From: Limanda limanda
Lineage: Eukaryota; Chordata; Actinopteri; Pleuronectiformes; Pleuronectidae
Reading direction: 5' to 3'
Assembly (NCBI RefSeq): GCF_963576545.1
Contig: NC_083646.1
Span: forward strand, 9,878,991 to 9,942,990
Length of the DNA stretch: 64,000 bases
Shown: positions 1 to 13,200 of the stretch, in pieces
How the letters are laid out: each line of letters begins with the position of its first letter
Position numbering within the stretch: position 1 is the stretch's first letter
Position numbers and translations under genes: made by a program
Notes under the pieces: model-generated
Databases searched by the model: none
Told to the model about the DNA's origin: nothing
What the model saw: the letters and a program-made list of their open reading frames with translations, nothing else

Positions 1-660
1 GGGGGCTGGTGGAGTTGAAGGGGGGGTTTTGGGGGGGGTCTGGTTATTATTACATTAGAGAGCACACTGTGTGGTTATAGAAACACAAGCTGGATCATGT
101 AATACAGCACATTGGGTCTGATTTAACCGTCTCTTGCAAACAACCGGAGCCTCAAGTGCAGATCTCCAAATTGGACGAACCTCTCGGGAACGCCCCTGGT
201 CGTGCAGCACTCGCACACACACACAGACACACACATACAGGCAAAAAGACACGCAATTGTTCTCATGTCACAACTACACAAGCGTATTCACACGCACTGG
301 CGGCCAAGATATCCACCACACCACCAGGACTGTTTGACAAGTGCATTTCACCAAATGCTAACTTGTTAGTTCCCTCTTTTCTCAACGCGGGACTGGAACC
401 ATGCACCTGCCAAGACGCAGAATCACCAATTAGAGGAGATCGATCCACTTGGGTCGGTCCCTGTTTACCAGGCAGAAGCAGATGTGTGTGACTGTGAATC
501 TGGTGCATTCATCCATCACCCAGTGGTTATCCACCAGGCTGATCACCGAGGGAGCAAACACACACACACACACGCACGCTGTCGTTCCTCCTACTAGCTT
601 AAAGGGCTTTAGCTCATCCCAGTACAAAATAACACAAAACCACCAGCTCCCTTGTCCTAC
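1..660. other. Non-coding left edge, probable CIC intron
   Basis: No convincing exon is seen. The first 40 bases carry several runs of five to eight G. Short CA tracts lie near 217-235 and 558-575. If the minus-strand donor at 660/661 is real, this is the start of the intron that follows the candidate CIC-S first exon. I looked on the minus strand for the conserved segment that follows the CIC-S start and for the HMG box, and found neither. Confidence 0.4.
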
Positions 661-1300
661 CTGGCCGATCTGACCACCAACCTGACGCCTAGCTAGCGGC
701 TGGGACGAGACTACAGCGCGGCGGCGGCGATGGACGCGAGCGCGGTGCGGAGGACTCTTAGCTCCGGTCGGTGATAAGAGGAGGAAACGGGGATAGATCG
801 TGGTTCTCTCTCCTCCTCCTCCTCCTCCTCGGTCAAGCTCGTAAGGGTGGGTGAAGAAGGTGCCCGAGCACAGCACCCGACGCGGGGGTATTGGGGTCCG
901 AGAAGCAGTCGGTGAGGTCCGGGTTAGCTAGCCGCCACTCGGTGCGGACTACATCAAGCCGCGGAGTCGCACCCGGAGTTATGAGCTCGTGGTTCGGCTC
1001 CACGGAACTCCCGCAACCGAGTGTCCTCCGGTGATCCGCCCGCTGGTGCCTCGCTGAGCCTCGGCCCTTTTCTTTCTCTTTCCCTCCCTCTTCCTCTTGT
1101 TGTAAACTGGGCTGCTGCTGCTGCTGCTGCCGCCCCCCACCCCCTTCCCCTTCTACTCTTCGCCCCCCCCACTCCTCCTCCTCCTCCTCCTCCCCGTCCT
1201 GTCAACCTCGCCCAGCCTCGTCCCGCCCTCCCTCCACGCTTGCCGCTCGCTGATTGGCCAGCGCGGCCTCCCGTCATGAGCCCGCCGCGGACTCTGATTG
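661..1300 (-). promoter_or_regulatory. cic: Candidate CIC short-isoform promoter and untranslated first exon
   Basis: This is a GC-rich, CpG-containing stretch inside an otherwise AT-rich intron. Read on the minus strand, two CCAAT boxes (plus-strand ATTGG near 1252 and 1297) and an octamer-like ATGCAAAT (plus 1330-1337) come first. GC-rich sequence with CTG and CCT repeats follows, and it ends at a good splice donor, GGCCAG then GTAGGA, at 661/660. The presumed exon has no useful ATG (only ATG followed at once by TAG, near 951), so it would be untranslated. In mammals CIC-S starts at an alternative promoter between the CIC-L-specific exon and the shared HMG-box exons; position and strand here match that. 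Assignment to CIC-S is inference: it could be another gene's promoter, or a plus-strand divergent transcript. Confidence 0.35.
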
Positions 1301-2295
1301 GTCGGCGTGTGCGCTGGAATGCCAGTCATATGCAAATGTTTATCTGGGGGGGGCAGCTCCTCCTGTCAACTCAAAAACTGAAGTTATCTCCAATCAGCTG
1401 ATCTATACAAACCACAGGTGACTTCACTGCGAATACACGAAAAACACAAGTTGGCCTTAAAGTTCTACGTCTGTCTTTTTGTGTTTCTAGAACTTAGTCC
1501 CACCCCGATTGTATGTCATAGGTGCAGGGCTCGTAGTAAACTGCGAACAACACATTAAAAGGACCAATGGAAATCGGACACTAAGATGTAGGCCAACCAA
1601 TGGCTTAACAGAATGTCAGATAAAATCCCTCCCCCTTACAAATGCTCAATATTCAATACCCGCAGAGACCATCCGATGCGGAGTGGCGCTAGTGAGCTAC
1701 CTGCAGTATCCCTGCCACGCTGCTTTTGGTCTCTGTGCAGTCTGGATGTTGATGAGGCCCTGAGGTCAGGATGACAGATCCACACCCATTACACCCATAC
1801 GAGTCTGCAGTGTCATCCTGTCTGCTACGTGAGTGTTTTTACAAAGTTGTTCCAAGCAAGATCAAACACTAGCTGGATTATATATCAGCAGTATTTCCAC
1901 TTCTGAGAAGGATTATAAGCCTTTTCTCCGGTAATGCCATATATCTTTGCGTTTACGGAGCTCTGCTGACAGTAAGGAGGCAAAGTGATGTAATTTTACC
2001 ACCACAAGAAGCCCATTCAAATCCACAACTTTTTTTTTAATCTCTACATCATGCAAATGCCTCCTTCAGACAGAAGTTAAAATGTTCTGATGCAACAGTG
2101 GTGTAGGGAGCAGAGCAAGAGAGAGAGAGAAGCAGAACAGAAGAGAAGTTATCAACAAGCGAGTAGGGGTAGTCAGAAAAGAGAGGGAAAATGGGTGGAA
2201 CAGGCAAAGAGTGGAGAGAAGGGTAAAAATAGACTGAGAGTCATTTTCAGCAGGAGAGGCAGGCGAGCAGAGAGGGGAGGGAGGGATGCATGGAG

Positions 2296-2322
2296 GAGGG
2301 TAGGTGGGTGGGTGGGTGGGTG
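2296..2322. repeat. (GGTG)n simple repeat
   Basis: A short TGGG/GGTG tandem tract sits inside a purine-rich region. It is a simple repeat with no coding signal. Confidence 0.8.
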
Positions 2323-5300
2323 GAGAGAAAACAACTTATGAAAACAGAACTTCTCTTAAAAGGGAGGAAGGGTGTGGGGGGGCCAAAGATGGGGGGGACA
2401 CAGGGAGAGACAAAGGGAAAACATGTAAAGATACTTTTGTTGGGTAAGTATAACACAACTAAGACTCAAAGAGGGAGGACTTGCACATGTGATCTGGTTT
2501 CTCCTCACGCTGTAAGAGTCAGGAAGACATTCTCAGCCAAAGTCATGAGACAAACTCAAAACTGTCAGACTTAATTTCTACTACAAGTCAGTAGTAAAAA
2601 GAGTTAACCCCTTCAGTCTGGGTTACAAACCTTACAAGAACACACACACATTTGAATTGGGATCTGTGCAATCATACACCCACATTACAAGTGAGTTAAC
2701 AAAGAAATGATCTGACATCTCAAACAAAAAGATTTCTTTGCTATGTGCCCGAGCTCCACCTCAGTCGTGCACTTAACTCTCACGTGCCTTTCCTCTATCT
2801 CAGCACGCTGGCATCAGTGAAGCAACATGCGTCATGTGAAAATATGGTGTGACTGTTTGTTCCTGTTTTAAAACCAGAGGGTTTTTAGGAAGGGGTTCAA
2901 CTCTTAGATATAAGTGACAAGGAGAAAGAGAGAGAGAGTAGGAGACTAAGACAACTGCCCCAAGCTCTCAACAAGTCAATCCAGCAAACCCAGCATGTTG
3001 ATGGGAGGGAGTTGGACAATTTGGCAGAGAGGAACAGAGGTTGCAAGAGGGCAGGGGTGGAGATGAGGGATGACTGCGGCTACTCAGTGGTTTCAACCAC
3101 ACATAAACATTACAAGCCCTCAGTAATTAACTACTTCTGACCTATTATTCAGAGCAGAGTAATAAGCTTTCCCTTTAGCTGTTTGAATACGCCAAAATTC
3201 TTGATTGACTTGCAAGCAATATACTGAAGTGCAAATCACAAAACACAACAACAATGCACCGGAAAAGGTAAACTCCCACTATTGTCAAAGCTCGTAACTG
3301 ATTGGTTGGAAGCACTGTCCACATTTTGTAAGATCTGTGGTTGTGCTGGCTTTTTTGCCATGTTGTTTTAAAAACAGATTTTGTTGTGTATTTTATTTGC
3401 ACTTCAGGGCCACCGTGCTTCAGACACAATGTGAATTGCCACACATCAGCTGTTTGAGTGTAAAAGATTGTACAGTTAAGATCAGGAATGTCGACTTCAT
3501 GCATGTAACGTTGCAGAGAAGGCGAGGTAGACACAAGACAATGGTGGGAAACCACAGATATTTTTGCGCTTAGTCAGATAAAATAGAGATACGTGGTGAA
3601 AACTGGCAAGAGAACTGGTTTGGAAAAAAAAACAGCAGAAGAGAAATCCCTCCCCTAGCTGAGCTCGACTATCTCTCCCTGCTGCCTTGCTGGCAGTGCA
3701 GTATCTGTGTAGGTGTTCAGCAGCTTTCATTGGCTGTCTCCTCTTACAGGTCTCATGCTTTTAATGTGCGTATGAATGCACGTCTCTACCTCCCAATTAA
3801 ATCTGTCAAACGCCACGTGACCTCACTCGAGAAACTTTTTCTTCTCCTCCCCCTCTGTTACCTATATGCCTGCAAAATGCAGAGCAGAGCACCGCCTTCA
3901 CTCACTCTCACATCCGATCTCTCTCATCCCCCAATTCATCTTCCACCCCTGTGCTCTGTGTCTCTCCCTCCCACAACCCACCATTTGCTCCGTCCAATTA
4001 TAACTCGATCCACAGTTCCTTTGCAGTTACCATAGCAACAGCTGTGTTGGGCACAGGTCCCCGTGTCGCTCGTGGTCACCAGGCTGCCACTGACCATCAC
4101 TATCTATAAGCTTAACCAATCATTTTTACACAGCTTGACACACAGAGGAAGCACTTTGTGGGAACCAAAGAGGAGATTTCTAAGACTCTGGACCTGCCTT
4201 TGTCCTTGTTATGCTTTCATTTTAGGTTAAATGAAACTGGTACTTTTTAGTTTGTTGTATGTTGCAAAAAGACATCGTGAATACTGAGTACTAAGAGGAA
4301 TTAAACAGTAATTAATAGGTATCTGTCATCTCCATGATGCAATACACACTTTACAATCTGCAGATTCATGAGCAGATTTAACTCTCTCTTCCCAACAGTG
4401 AATAATTACCATCCAGCAGAATACATCAAACACAAACTTGAGAGATTAGTGTTTGAAGATCCAGATCCCTCCACCCTCTGTGGAGGAACCTGTAATGTAT
4501 ATGTTTGGCCATCTGGGGGCACTACTACTCTGCAGATAAATGGCTGAGAAACAGGCAGCTCCAGTAAACCAGTGCAAAGACTAAGGGACTAGAGATGAAG
4601 AGAAAGTAAAAGAGGAGAGTGGGATGAAGGAGAGAAAAATAAATTCCTAGGCAAGATTCACTCCAAACTTTGGGATGTGAGGAACACGTGACGACTGTGA
4701 TCTTCAAAACAATGAATGTGTGTTCGACGGAGACTCAGAAGAAGCTGAATCTTGTTCTTACTTCACATGCATGCAGTCAAAGTCTTGGAGCCTCCTAAGG
4801 ACTAAGGAGTCCCTCTGCACCAGTGCATTTTGAGAATCTCCCTTACGTACGCTCTGCCCAATAGGAGACAGGATTATTGTTGCACATGACTTTTGTGGTA
4901 AGTCTTGAGGGCTTCACGTGTGCTTCGGTGCCAGTCTAGATGGCTGCGTGATCCAGATGTGGTTGTTGCCATGGCCAGGGAGGATATGCAGCGCTTTAAG
5001 CATTACGTAAAGCAGGGGCGGGAGGGAGTGGGGATGTTATTCCCGGGTATCCGTATCCGGGTAGACCAGGATGAAGAGAGGAGGGGAAGCAAAGCCACTG
5101 CAATGCGATGGAGCGAAGGGTTAAAACAAATCTGTCATAATGTTTTTGAAAGAAAATTTCAAAAACGAGATGGAGGCAGACGAGAAAGCGGGGGAGCAAA
5201 AAAACGTATTCAAGTGCGAAATAACAGTGCGGAAAAGTGTATTCACGTGTACTTAAGACAGTGTGACATGTTTCCTCAGTGTTGCAAAAACTGCATGTTT

Positions 5301-6131
5301 GTGTGGGTGAGCGACATGAACTAAATTTGCAAAATGTGCAGCATCAACATATGAGATGTATTGAAACATATTCTGTGTCTTTAATGTTGACTGAAGGTAA
5401 AAAGATAGTATATTATTTTCCGATGATACAGGTGTAGGATTAGATGCTCTGTTCACGGATTAATCTTGCAAATATCAATGTGCTCACAGGCATGATCCTG
5501 CAGAACAAAACAAGAGATGCTGAGCATGTATCACTATGTAGTCAAACAAAGAAACGCATGAGTTTCTACTGGAACCAGTCAAACAAATACACAGGAATCA
5601 TTTAGGACTTTCACAACGACAAAGTCATCAAAGTCCTCTCTATAAAAAGGACACACTACGCACTTTCCTCACTAACTTCACAGTGATGACATTGAAGAGT
5701 GCTACACTCTTATCTCAATGCGAAAAGGAAAATATGTTCTATAAAAATGCTTGTAATGGGAGTTGTATTTTTCAAAATGGTCGTAAATATGAGTGTGATA
5801 TTTGACCTGGAGGAAATCCTAGGATTATAAAGTAATGATGAGTGAAACACCCAGGATGGAGTAAGAATGAGCTGATGTGTCGGGGTGAAAACACATATGA
5901 ACATGCTGAAGTTTGTACACACTCACATACTCCTACACGCGCACAAGCATGTGAGCACAGACGCATAAACACACACACACACAAGGGGGTTGCCGTTTCT
6001 ATTTGTGAATATTCTATGATACATACAGGCTACACCAGTGTGATGTTTGCTGTGTTGCCATGGCAACAGACGTTTGGCGCTCACACATCATATCCGGTAG
6101 TCAATGATTGACGCTTGGTTACTCTCTCTCT

Positions 6132-6149
6132 CACATACACACACACACA

Positions 6150-6213
<64 letters not shown>
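6132..6213. repeat. (CA)n microsatellite, about 82 bases
   Basis: An almost pure CA dinucleotide tract with one ATAC interruption near 6154. Open frames across it translate as Thr-His repeats and are artefacts. Confidence 0.97.
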
Positions 6214-6216
<3 letters not shown>

Positions 6217-7208
6217 TGCAACATACACGTGACACCATGAAAACAGTGTCATCTTTCACCTTGTCGCTGCCTGATCTCTTCAACAGTTTTATTTTACAAG
6301 AAGTTGCAGCGAGAGCTTAAAAAAGATATTTCATTTTCTATCGCATCAGCACGTCTCAGGTGGGGAAGCACATGCACACAGAGCACATCTACGCAGGTTT
6401 GTCTGTAAAGTGTGCGGCCGTCAGCTGCGGCACTGAACTGAGCCAGGGGACTCACCAACTACATATTCCTGGACTATATGACATTTTATTTAACCTGTTC
6501 CATATTAAATGATCTCTATTTTCTTTACATTTTAAATTAACACTTTACTATATGATCTATAAGGTGTAAGAACTATATAACTTTATAACCTTACCTTCTA
6601 AAAATATTGTTTACATATTTTTTACTAATCAAATTTTTCGGTTTAAAAATAATAATAAAATCTTAAAGCCTGATATTCCAGAGAGATTTTCCTGTCCTTG
6701 AATAGGTGCAATATGTCATCACATGAGTTGATAAATCACCTTTTTTATGATTTTTTCTACCCTCATCGAATGTGTGAACTTTTTGGGATAAACATTATCA
6801 AATATATACCGATAATGAACGTGTACACTAAATAATATTACTTAAATGTATTACAAAGATGAACATATTTATCAAGAAGCGTCAACATTATTTCAACTTT
6901 ATTCCCAGAGACCAGGGAGAATAAAATTTAGCCAACACTTTTTGAACTATAATTTTAGAATGAAATATTCTGACGCAAACTATATCTAAAGTAATTTTAA
7001 CAAACAGTAATTCACCTTAAAATCTTTACAGTTTACCGTCTATTCATTTCTCACAAGCTGATGAGAAAGCACCAACACCTACACAAACGTACAAATCACA
7101 AACACTGCAAATGTGTAAATGCACAAACACACACGATGCACACGCACACACTGTGATTCTTACTTTCCCTTGTTTTTCACACTCTCCTACGTCCATATGC
7201 AAGAACTG

Positions 7209-7239
<31 letters not shown>

Positions 7240-9324
7240 CCTTTTTTATCACCACAGAGAACACCCACATGTGCTCCTTACTCAGAGATCTTCAGAATAA
7301 ATGCGCACAGGCAAGTGTGCATGCTCTCACACAAAAAGCTGCTATTCATTCATTCATTCAGCGTCTTTTCAGCTGCTAAAAAGAGGGGGGGGGTCTGAGG
7401 AGGGACCGTACACTCAAAACGACAGCACTCCCTTTCTTGTCCACTTCTCTGTCACACTCAGAAAGTCCAAAGTATACTGGTGAAGTGAATTACACCAACT
7501 GATATTATATGTCCATACTATATATAAGAAAGTGAAAAGTTAGTTATGAATTCTGTCTCTCACACATGAACACACACTCTAGTACAATATATTCCCACAG
7601 AGGAGCTTGAGAAACAAATACTTCACACACCCACATGATACGTTGACACAACATATAGCTTAGACACACATTTCAAATCAACCCACCTATACTGGCTAAG
7701 AGTGCAGCTCACAGCTTGTTTCGATATAGCTTACTTTTCAACCCACACCTGTAGTGTGCATGACAATAATAATTGCCCAGGTCAGGAAGTCACACACACC
7801 CACATATTTAGAATAAAAACGTCAGTCAGAGTTTTTCAAGAAATTAATTTAAGATTTAGATAAAACCTGCATTTGAATTGTCCTTCTTCCTGTCTTTTTT
7901 TTACCATCCTGTCTAAAGATATTCCCATTTCTCTTTCTGATCCAATCCCTATTTGTTATATCCCACTATCACACAAAAATAAACACATCTTTTTGGAAAC
8001 AGTCCATACCTGGCCTACATATTGTAAGTCTAGCCCACACGTTACATTTCCACTTTTGCCTGTTTGGTCTTAAAGTGTTAATTTCTCTCGTAGCACCAGA
8101 GACAATATCAGGGCGTCTATAAGAACTTCTTTGGTAAAACTGATTTGAAGCAGCTCCATCATGCCTCCATTGCTTTTCTTCAAAGTATTTATTTTCTCTT
8201 ATTGATCTTTCCTTTCTATGATAAGTCCATGTGTCGTGTCTATGTGGTGTTGGACTGATTGCCACCACTCAGCCACAAAGTTTCAGTCTATATGGACCGG
8301 GAATATAAGAGGTAGTCATGGACAAAGCTAATCCTGCGTAACATACAGTCTAATCCCTATAGAAAATACAAAACACCAAAGCATGCATGCTCATGCATAC
8401 ATTTTCTCCTATTGCACTTTCTCTCTCTCTCTCTAACACACTCTAAGATGCATACACACACATACACCATCATATTTTTGCATTCATCTCATGTGTCCCT
8501 TTTCCTTTACAAATGAAATGCAAACCAACAAAGAATTAATTAATGCTTTTGTAATTTTGTCTTTCTAATAATAGCACTTGGCTCTTAAATATTGTATGAT
8601 CCACGACAGAAAATATTCCTCTTCCACGAATCATCAGATGAACCAAACTCCCATTTGCTCTGAGTTACAGACATGAGCGGCACGGCTTATTCCCACTGTA
8701 ATGTGAGCTGACGTGTGAATTTACTGATTGTTTAGTCATCAGCAGTGATTTCAATAAGACCGGACCTGACGTGGTCAATCACAGGAGCCCGGTCCACAGC
8801 TTACGTGGGTCACGTGGAGAGCAGTTCAGTTGACAAGCGGACATGAGGACGGTGGACAGACGATTAGAGGACGCCATATGGGACCACAGCATGTTGGCCA
8901 ACAGGCGCTTCTTTCACAGGGCATCGACACTCACACACACACACACATGCACACAGGGCTACACACACACGTTGCGGCACACTCATGTGAATCTATCCCT
9001 CTTTCACTTTGAGTGTTATTTGTTCTTGGACAAGTTATACAGAACATTTAACAACATTATACAGCAGTTTTATATATTTTTTGTTCAAAACATCCTTGAT
9101 GAATGATTGATTGTTTGGTTTGATTAGATTTATTTATTTGATGAACCAAATACAACAGATTTTATTAATGTTTTAGTTGGTTGATTTGATAATACAAAAA
9201 AATAATTAGTGAAACAAATCACTTTGTATTTACTATTACCAGGAAAATGTTGATTTAATATTAAAACTTCTATAAAGGTCTGTATTTTTCTCTATCTTTC
9301 TCAATCTGTGCATATGTGTTTGCC

Positions 9325-9326
<2 letters not shown>

Positions 9327-9361
<35 letters not shown>
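9327..9361. repeat. (TG)n microsatellite
   Basis: A pure TG dinucleotide tract of about 35 bases in AT-rich intron sequence. Confidence 0.95.
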
Positions 9362-9364
<3 letters not shown>

Positions 9365-10215
9365 TTTATAAAATAAAACAATTTAAAACTTGTAAAGATA
9401 CATTTAAAGCCTTCTCATTTTTTATTTTTAATGCCTTTTGCAGTAGCTTCAACTAAAGTCACGTTAATGAATATAATTTTTCTTCTCTCCAATGATATTT
9501 ACTGTCAATACGTAGCTGCACTGTCTTTGCATTTGTCTGTGGATTCTCAGTGTCAGAGGAAAATAATTGTTTCCATTATATCCTTAACAAATGCAAATTA
9601 AGCAACTAGATTAAGGCCTTTGAACAGAGTTTCAACTGTCCATGCTAAAATTACAATGTGTGTGTCACTACAGGTCAAAGAGATAACAAACATTTAGCAG
9701 TTATAAAGTTATACTAATAAAAATGAAACAAGTGAGTATATACTCTATGGATGACATGTAATTAAACTTCAAAAAGAACCTGAAATATATTTAATACACA
9801 GAAAAGGAGAAAAACAGTTCGACTTCATGTGACTGGATTATATTAAAAGTGTAAAGAATGCTATACAGAGATCGACTAACTTCAAATAATTTTTTGCTAT
9901 TCTTCATTTTTATATACATTTTCAACATATTGGCTCTGAACAATAACCTACTAAAATCTATATTTGTTTAAATTGAAAAAGTGAATTTCGTTTGTTGGAT
10001 TTTGCTTTATTTAATTATTTTTTGTTTGGTTTAGTGATTGGATAATATTCCACTTTTACATTTAATAATACAATTGGATTGCACATAGGTCCTGTGTTGT
10101 GCTTTTCTGGAAATAACCGCAGTCCATTTCATAAATTTCCACTAAGGTTTCCCCTCATTCCTTCACAGTCACTGGCATCATGTACATAAATAGACCCATA
10201 TGGACCAATCCTCAC

Positions 10216-13200
10216 CTGTGCCGGGACGTCCCATGATGATTTCCTTTCGTGGGATGGGGTGAAGGCTTTGTGCTGGGAGGATCAAGGGCAGCAGTGCAGT
10301 GGGAGAAGGGTGACAGGGAACTGGCTGCTGGACCTCACCCCCAAACACCGTCCCCCTGTTCTCCTCTAGCTCCCCGGAGCTGTCTGTGCTACTCGGAGCG
10401 GGAGCTGTGGCTGTTGCGCTGACAGTAACTGAAAGGGCCTGCAGGGGGACGGCAGGGGTGTCAGCGGTGGGCAGCGAGGAAGGTGTTGGGGACACAAGCA
10501 CCAGAGTTTGGGCTGGGCTTCGCAAAAGGACGGTGCCATTGGGTACTGTGGCTGTAGCAGCATTAATGGGGACGGGAATCTGGACTCCAGAAATTGTCTG
10601 AGGAGTAAGGGGTGTTGGGTTAATGTCTTTGGATGAAGTGTGATCTGTGCCTCCCTCGTTTCCACTTCCTCCTCCTACTCTACCTATGGGACATTCTGTA
10701 AATTTTGCCAGTGGGACTTCAGGATTCCTCACTATGACAGGGGAATCCCGCAAGGCCTGTTGGGATACAGGAACCAAGCGACGAGGCCCCCCGTCATGAG
10801 TGAGAGGAGAAGGAGGAGTTGGAGACACCAGCAGAGGAGGAGGGGAGACAGTAGTAGAGGGCTTACCGGAGGAGGGGGTGCTTACTCCCCTGGGTCGGGA
10901 GAAGGTGGGTGTGTGCGTGTGGGAATGTGAAGCTGGTGTCTGGGGCGACAACACCCTGAAAGAGTTTAGTTCCCCCTGGTCCAACTCAGTCTTGGGTGTG
11001 TAATCGTGGTGGTGTGAGGGAACGGGTGGAGGAGGAGGTGCATCTGGCTTTCGTTTGCTGGGGCTCATGGGGACCGTAAACGTCAGGTTACTGTGGAAGG
11101 AAGGCTGGATGCCTGAAGTGTGTCTCTCCCTTTCTGCTCCTCCAGCTGAGGTTGCTGCTTTGCTGCCCCCTCCCCCTCCTCCCCCCGTACCGCTGGGTTG
11201 CCTGTGCCTCCGGTGTTGCAGAACTGGGGAGGCGGTTATCGGGGAGAAGTTGGCCGGCCTGAAGCCAAAAAGTGGGGAAGGCGAGGGAGAGAGGGCAGGG
11301 GAGAAGGGCGACTGGTTGGAGATGGGAGAAAAGGAAGGGGTGCAGGAGCGGGAGCTCCCTAACGATACAAGCATGGTGGCGGCCTCACACTCATCAAAAT
11401 CAAAGCGTGAGGACAGTTCGTGGGGGAGGAGGGAAGGGAGGACCAGGCGGGGTCGGGAGTCTCCTCTGCTACTGGTCTCACTACTCTCTCTTGATGTGTC
11501 ATCCCACTCAAACTCACTACTGGCTCTGCCACGCAGGTCAGAGGGGGTGACGGTCCCTGAGCTGCTGCCTCCCCCCCTCTCTCCCCCAGCCGCCTCCATC
11601 TCTTTGGTCCTCATGGATAAGTGTCTGGAGCAGTATCCCCGACGCTGAGACTCCTTCATGCAGCCCTCCCTGGAGCACAGCCTTCTCCACTGCTTACCGT
11701 TAAACTTTTTACGAATACCATTTGGGGTACACACCACATCACCCTTCTTGAATTTTTGCTGTGCCAATGAGAGGGGAGTCCTGGAGCGAGAGGAGGTAGA
11801 GGAGGACCCCCCACCAGAAGTGGGAGTAGGGGTCTGGGTGGGAGTGGTCTTGGACGGAGGTAGGTTTGGAGTGCTTTTCATTTCTGACCCCAGTAGGGCA
11901 GGGGAAGGGGGTGGCTGTGGACCAGCGAGGGGGGAGAGGTGTGGGGTTCCTAGACCCCGTACAACAGAGAGGTGGGGGGAGGAGGGAGGGTACCCACTGG
12001 ACTTGGAGAGGATGTTTCTCTGCTGAGACGTCCCAGCAGGTGGCTTGGGACCAGCTGCTAGGACCAAGTTAAAATGAGAAACCTCAACGTCTTCGTCTGG
12101 AGTGTTGGGCTCTTTCTGTCTCTCTCTGTCGGAGAAGTTCCCTTCACACTCATGAGCTGTGCTGGCTCCTCCACCAGAGGCCACAGTGGAAGAGCGGGGG
12201 GATGGATGTACGTTAACATAGGGGTGCCCTCCTGCAACCCCTTCATGGGCATGCCCATGGCCTAATCTCGCTCCCCCTCCCAGCACCCCCATTCCAATAC
12301 TCAACTGGCACACTTCCCTCTCTACCTCCATCTCCTCCATCCGCTCCCTCTCTTCCCTTTCCCTCTCCCGTTCTCTCTCTATCGCCTTCCCACCCTCCAA
12401 ATGTGGGACCTCCCAGGGAGCGGTGAGGAGTCTCAGGCTCTGTCGGGACACCCACACAGCTTTCCTTTTCTCTTTCTCCTCTGCCACCCCATCGTTACCC
12501 AGAGTTTCTCTGTCCTCACCCAGGAGCACCTGGTAAGGAAATGAGACTCCGGGATGGGGGTCCACCTGAGTGACAATCCCCTGTCTGTACAGGAGAGGAC
12601 CCCCATCCTCTCCAGCAAAGGGCACACACACTCGGGTCCCGACGGCCACGGGTGCCATGCCAGGTGGCGGGGCATCTAAAATGAAGTCCACAGTGGTGTC
12701 GGCCCCCGACAATGATGATGATGTTATCATGGATCCACCATGGAAAGGGAATTTAACAAAGGTGCCCTCTCCTTGGAGCTGGACTTCGACAGTACCTCCA
12801 CTCACCCGACGCACCACCCCTGGCCTGAACAAAGGTGACGGGGAGCATGAGTCTCTCTCCTTGGGCCCTCGGTTCATTGCACCCCCCGCCCCGCTCTCCA
12901 TGGCCTTCTTTCTCTGACGAGCCAGGACTCTCTGGTTCTTCATGCCTTTGGCCAGAGCCTCAGCCAGCCCCTCGGTAAGGCCAGCCTCTTCAGGGTGTGA
13001 GTTATGGGGGGGAGCTGGGATGTTGGAGGCTTTATGATGAGGGCCGGGTGCTGTTGCTTCCATCGCATCCACGTCAGCTGAGTGCTCGCTGGCTGTGTCA
13101 GTGGACGAGGAGCGCACTGAGTTAGGGGCCCCCTCGGACTCATGTTCACCAGCTTGAGGCTCTTTTTCCTGGGAGTCCGCTGTCCTGAGGGCCCGATCCT

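Larger units (their letters stand above)
1301..10215 (-). other. cic: CIC-L intron downstream of the giant exon
   Basis: About 8.9 kb lies between the CIC-L donor at 10216/10215 and the candidate CIC-S promoter. All open frames here are short and look like chance or microsatellite translations. The content is AT-rich unique sequence, especially 6470-7020 and 9050-10150, with purine-rich patches near 2095-2300 and many small CA/TG tracts. A few CCAAT boxes near 1563 and 1596 may belong to the promoter region on the left. No transposase or reverse-transcriptase relic was recognised. Confidence 0.55.

Noticed and set aside
430..876. Minus-strand frame of 148 codons over the candidate CIC-S exon
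   Set aside because: It starts with GTG, crosses the donor at 661/660 and contains CT- and CA-repeat translations; no ATG and no family similarity.
11055..11648. Plus-strand open frame of 197 codons over the CIC exon
   Set aside because: It is the antisense shadow of GC-rich CIC coding sequence; its composition mirrors the Ser/Pro/Gly codons of CIC and it has no independent start context or domain.
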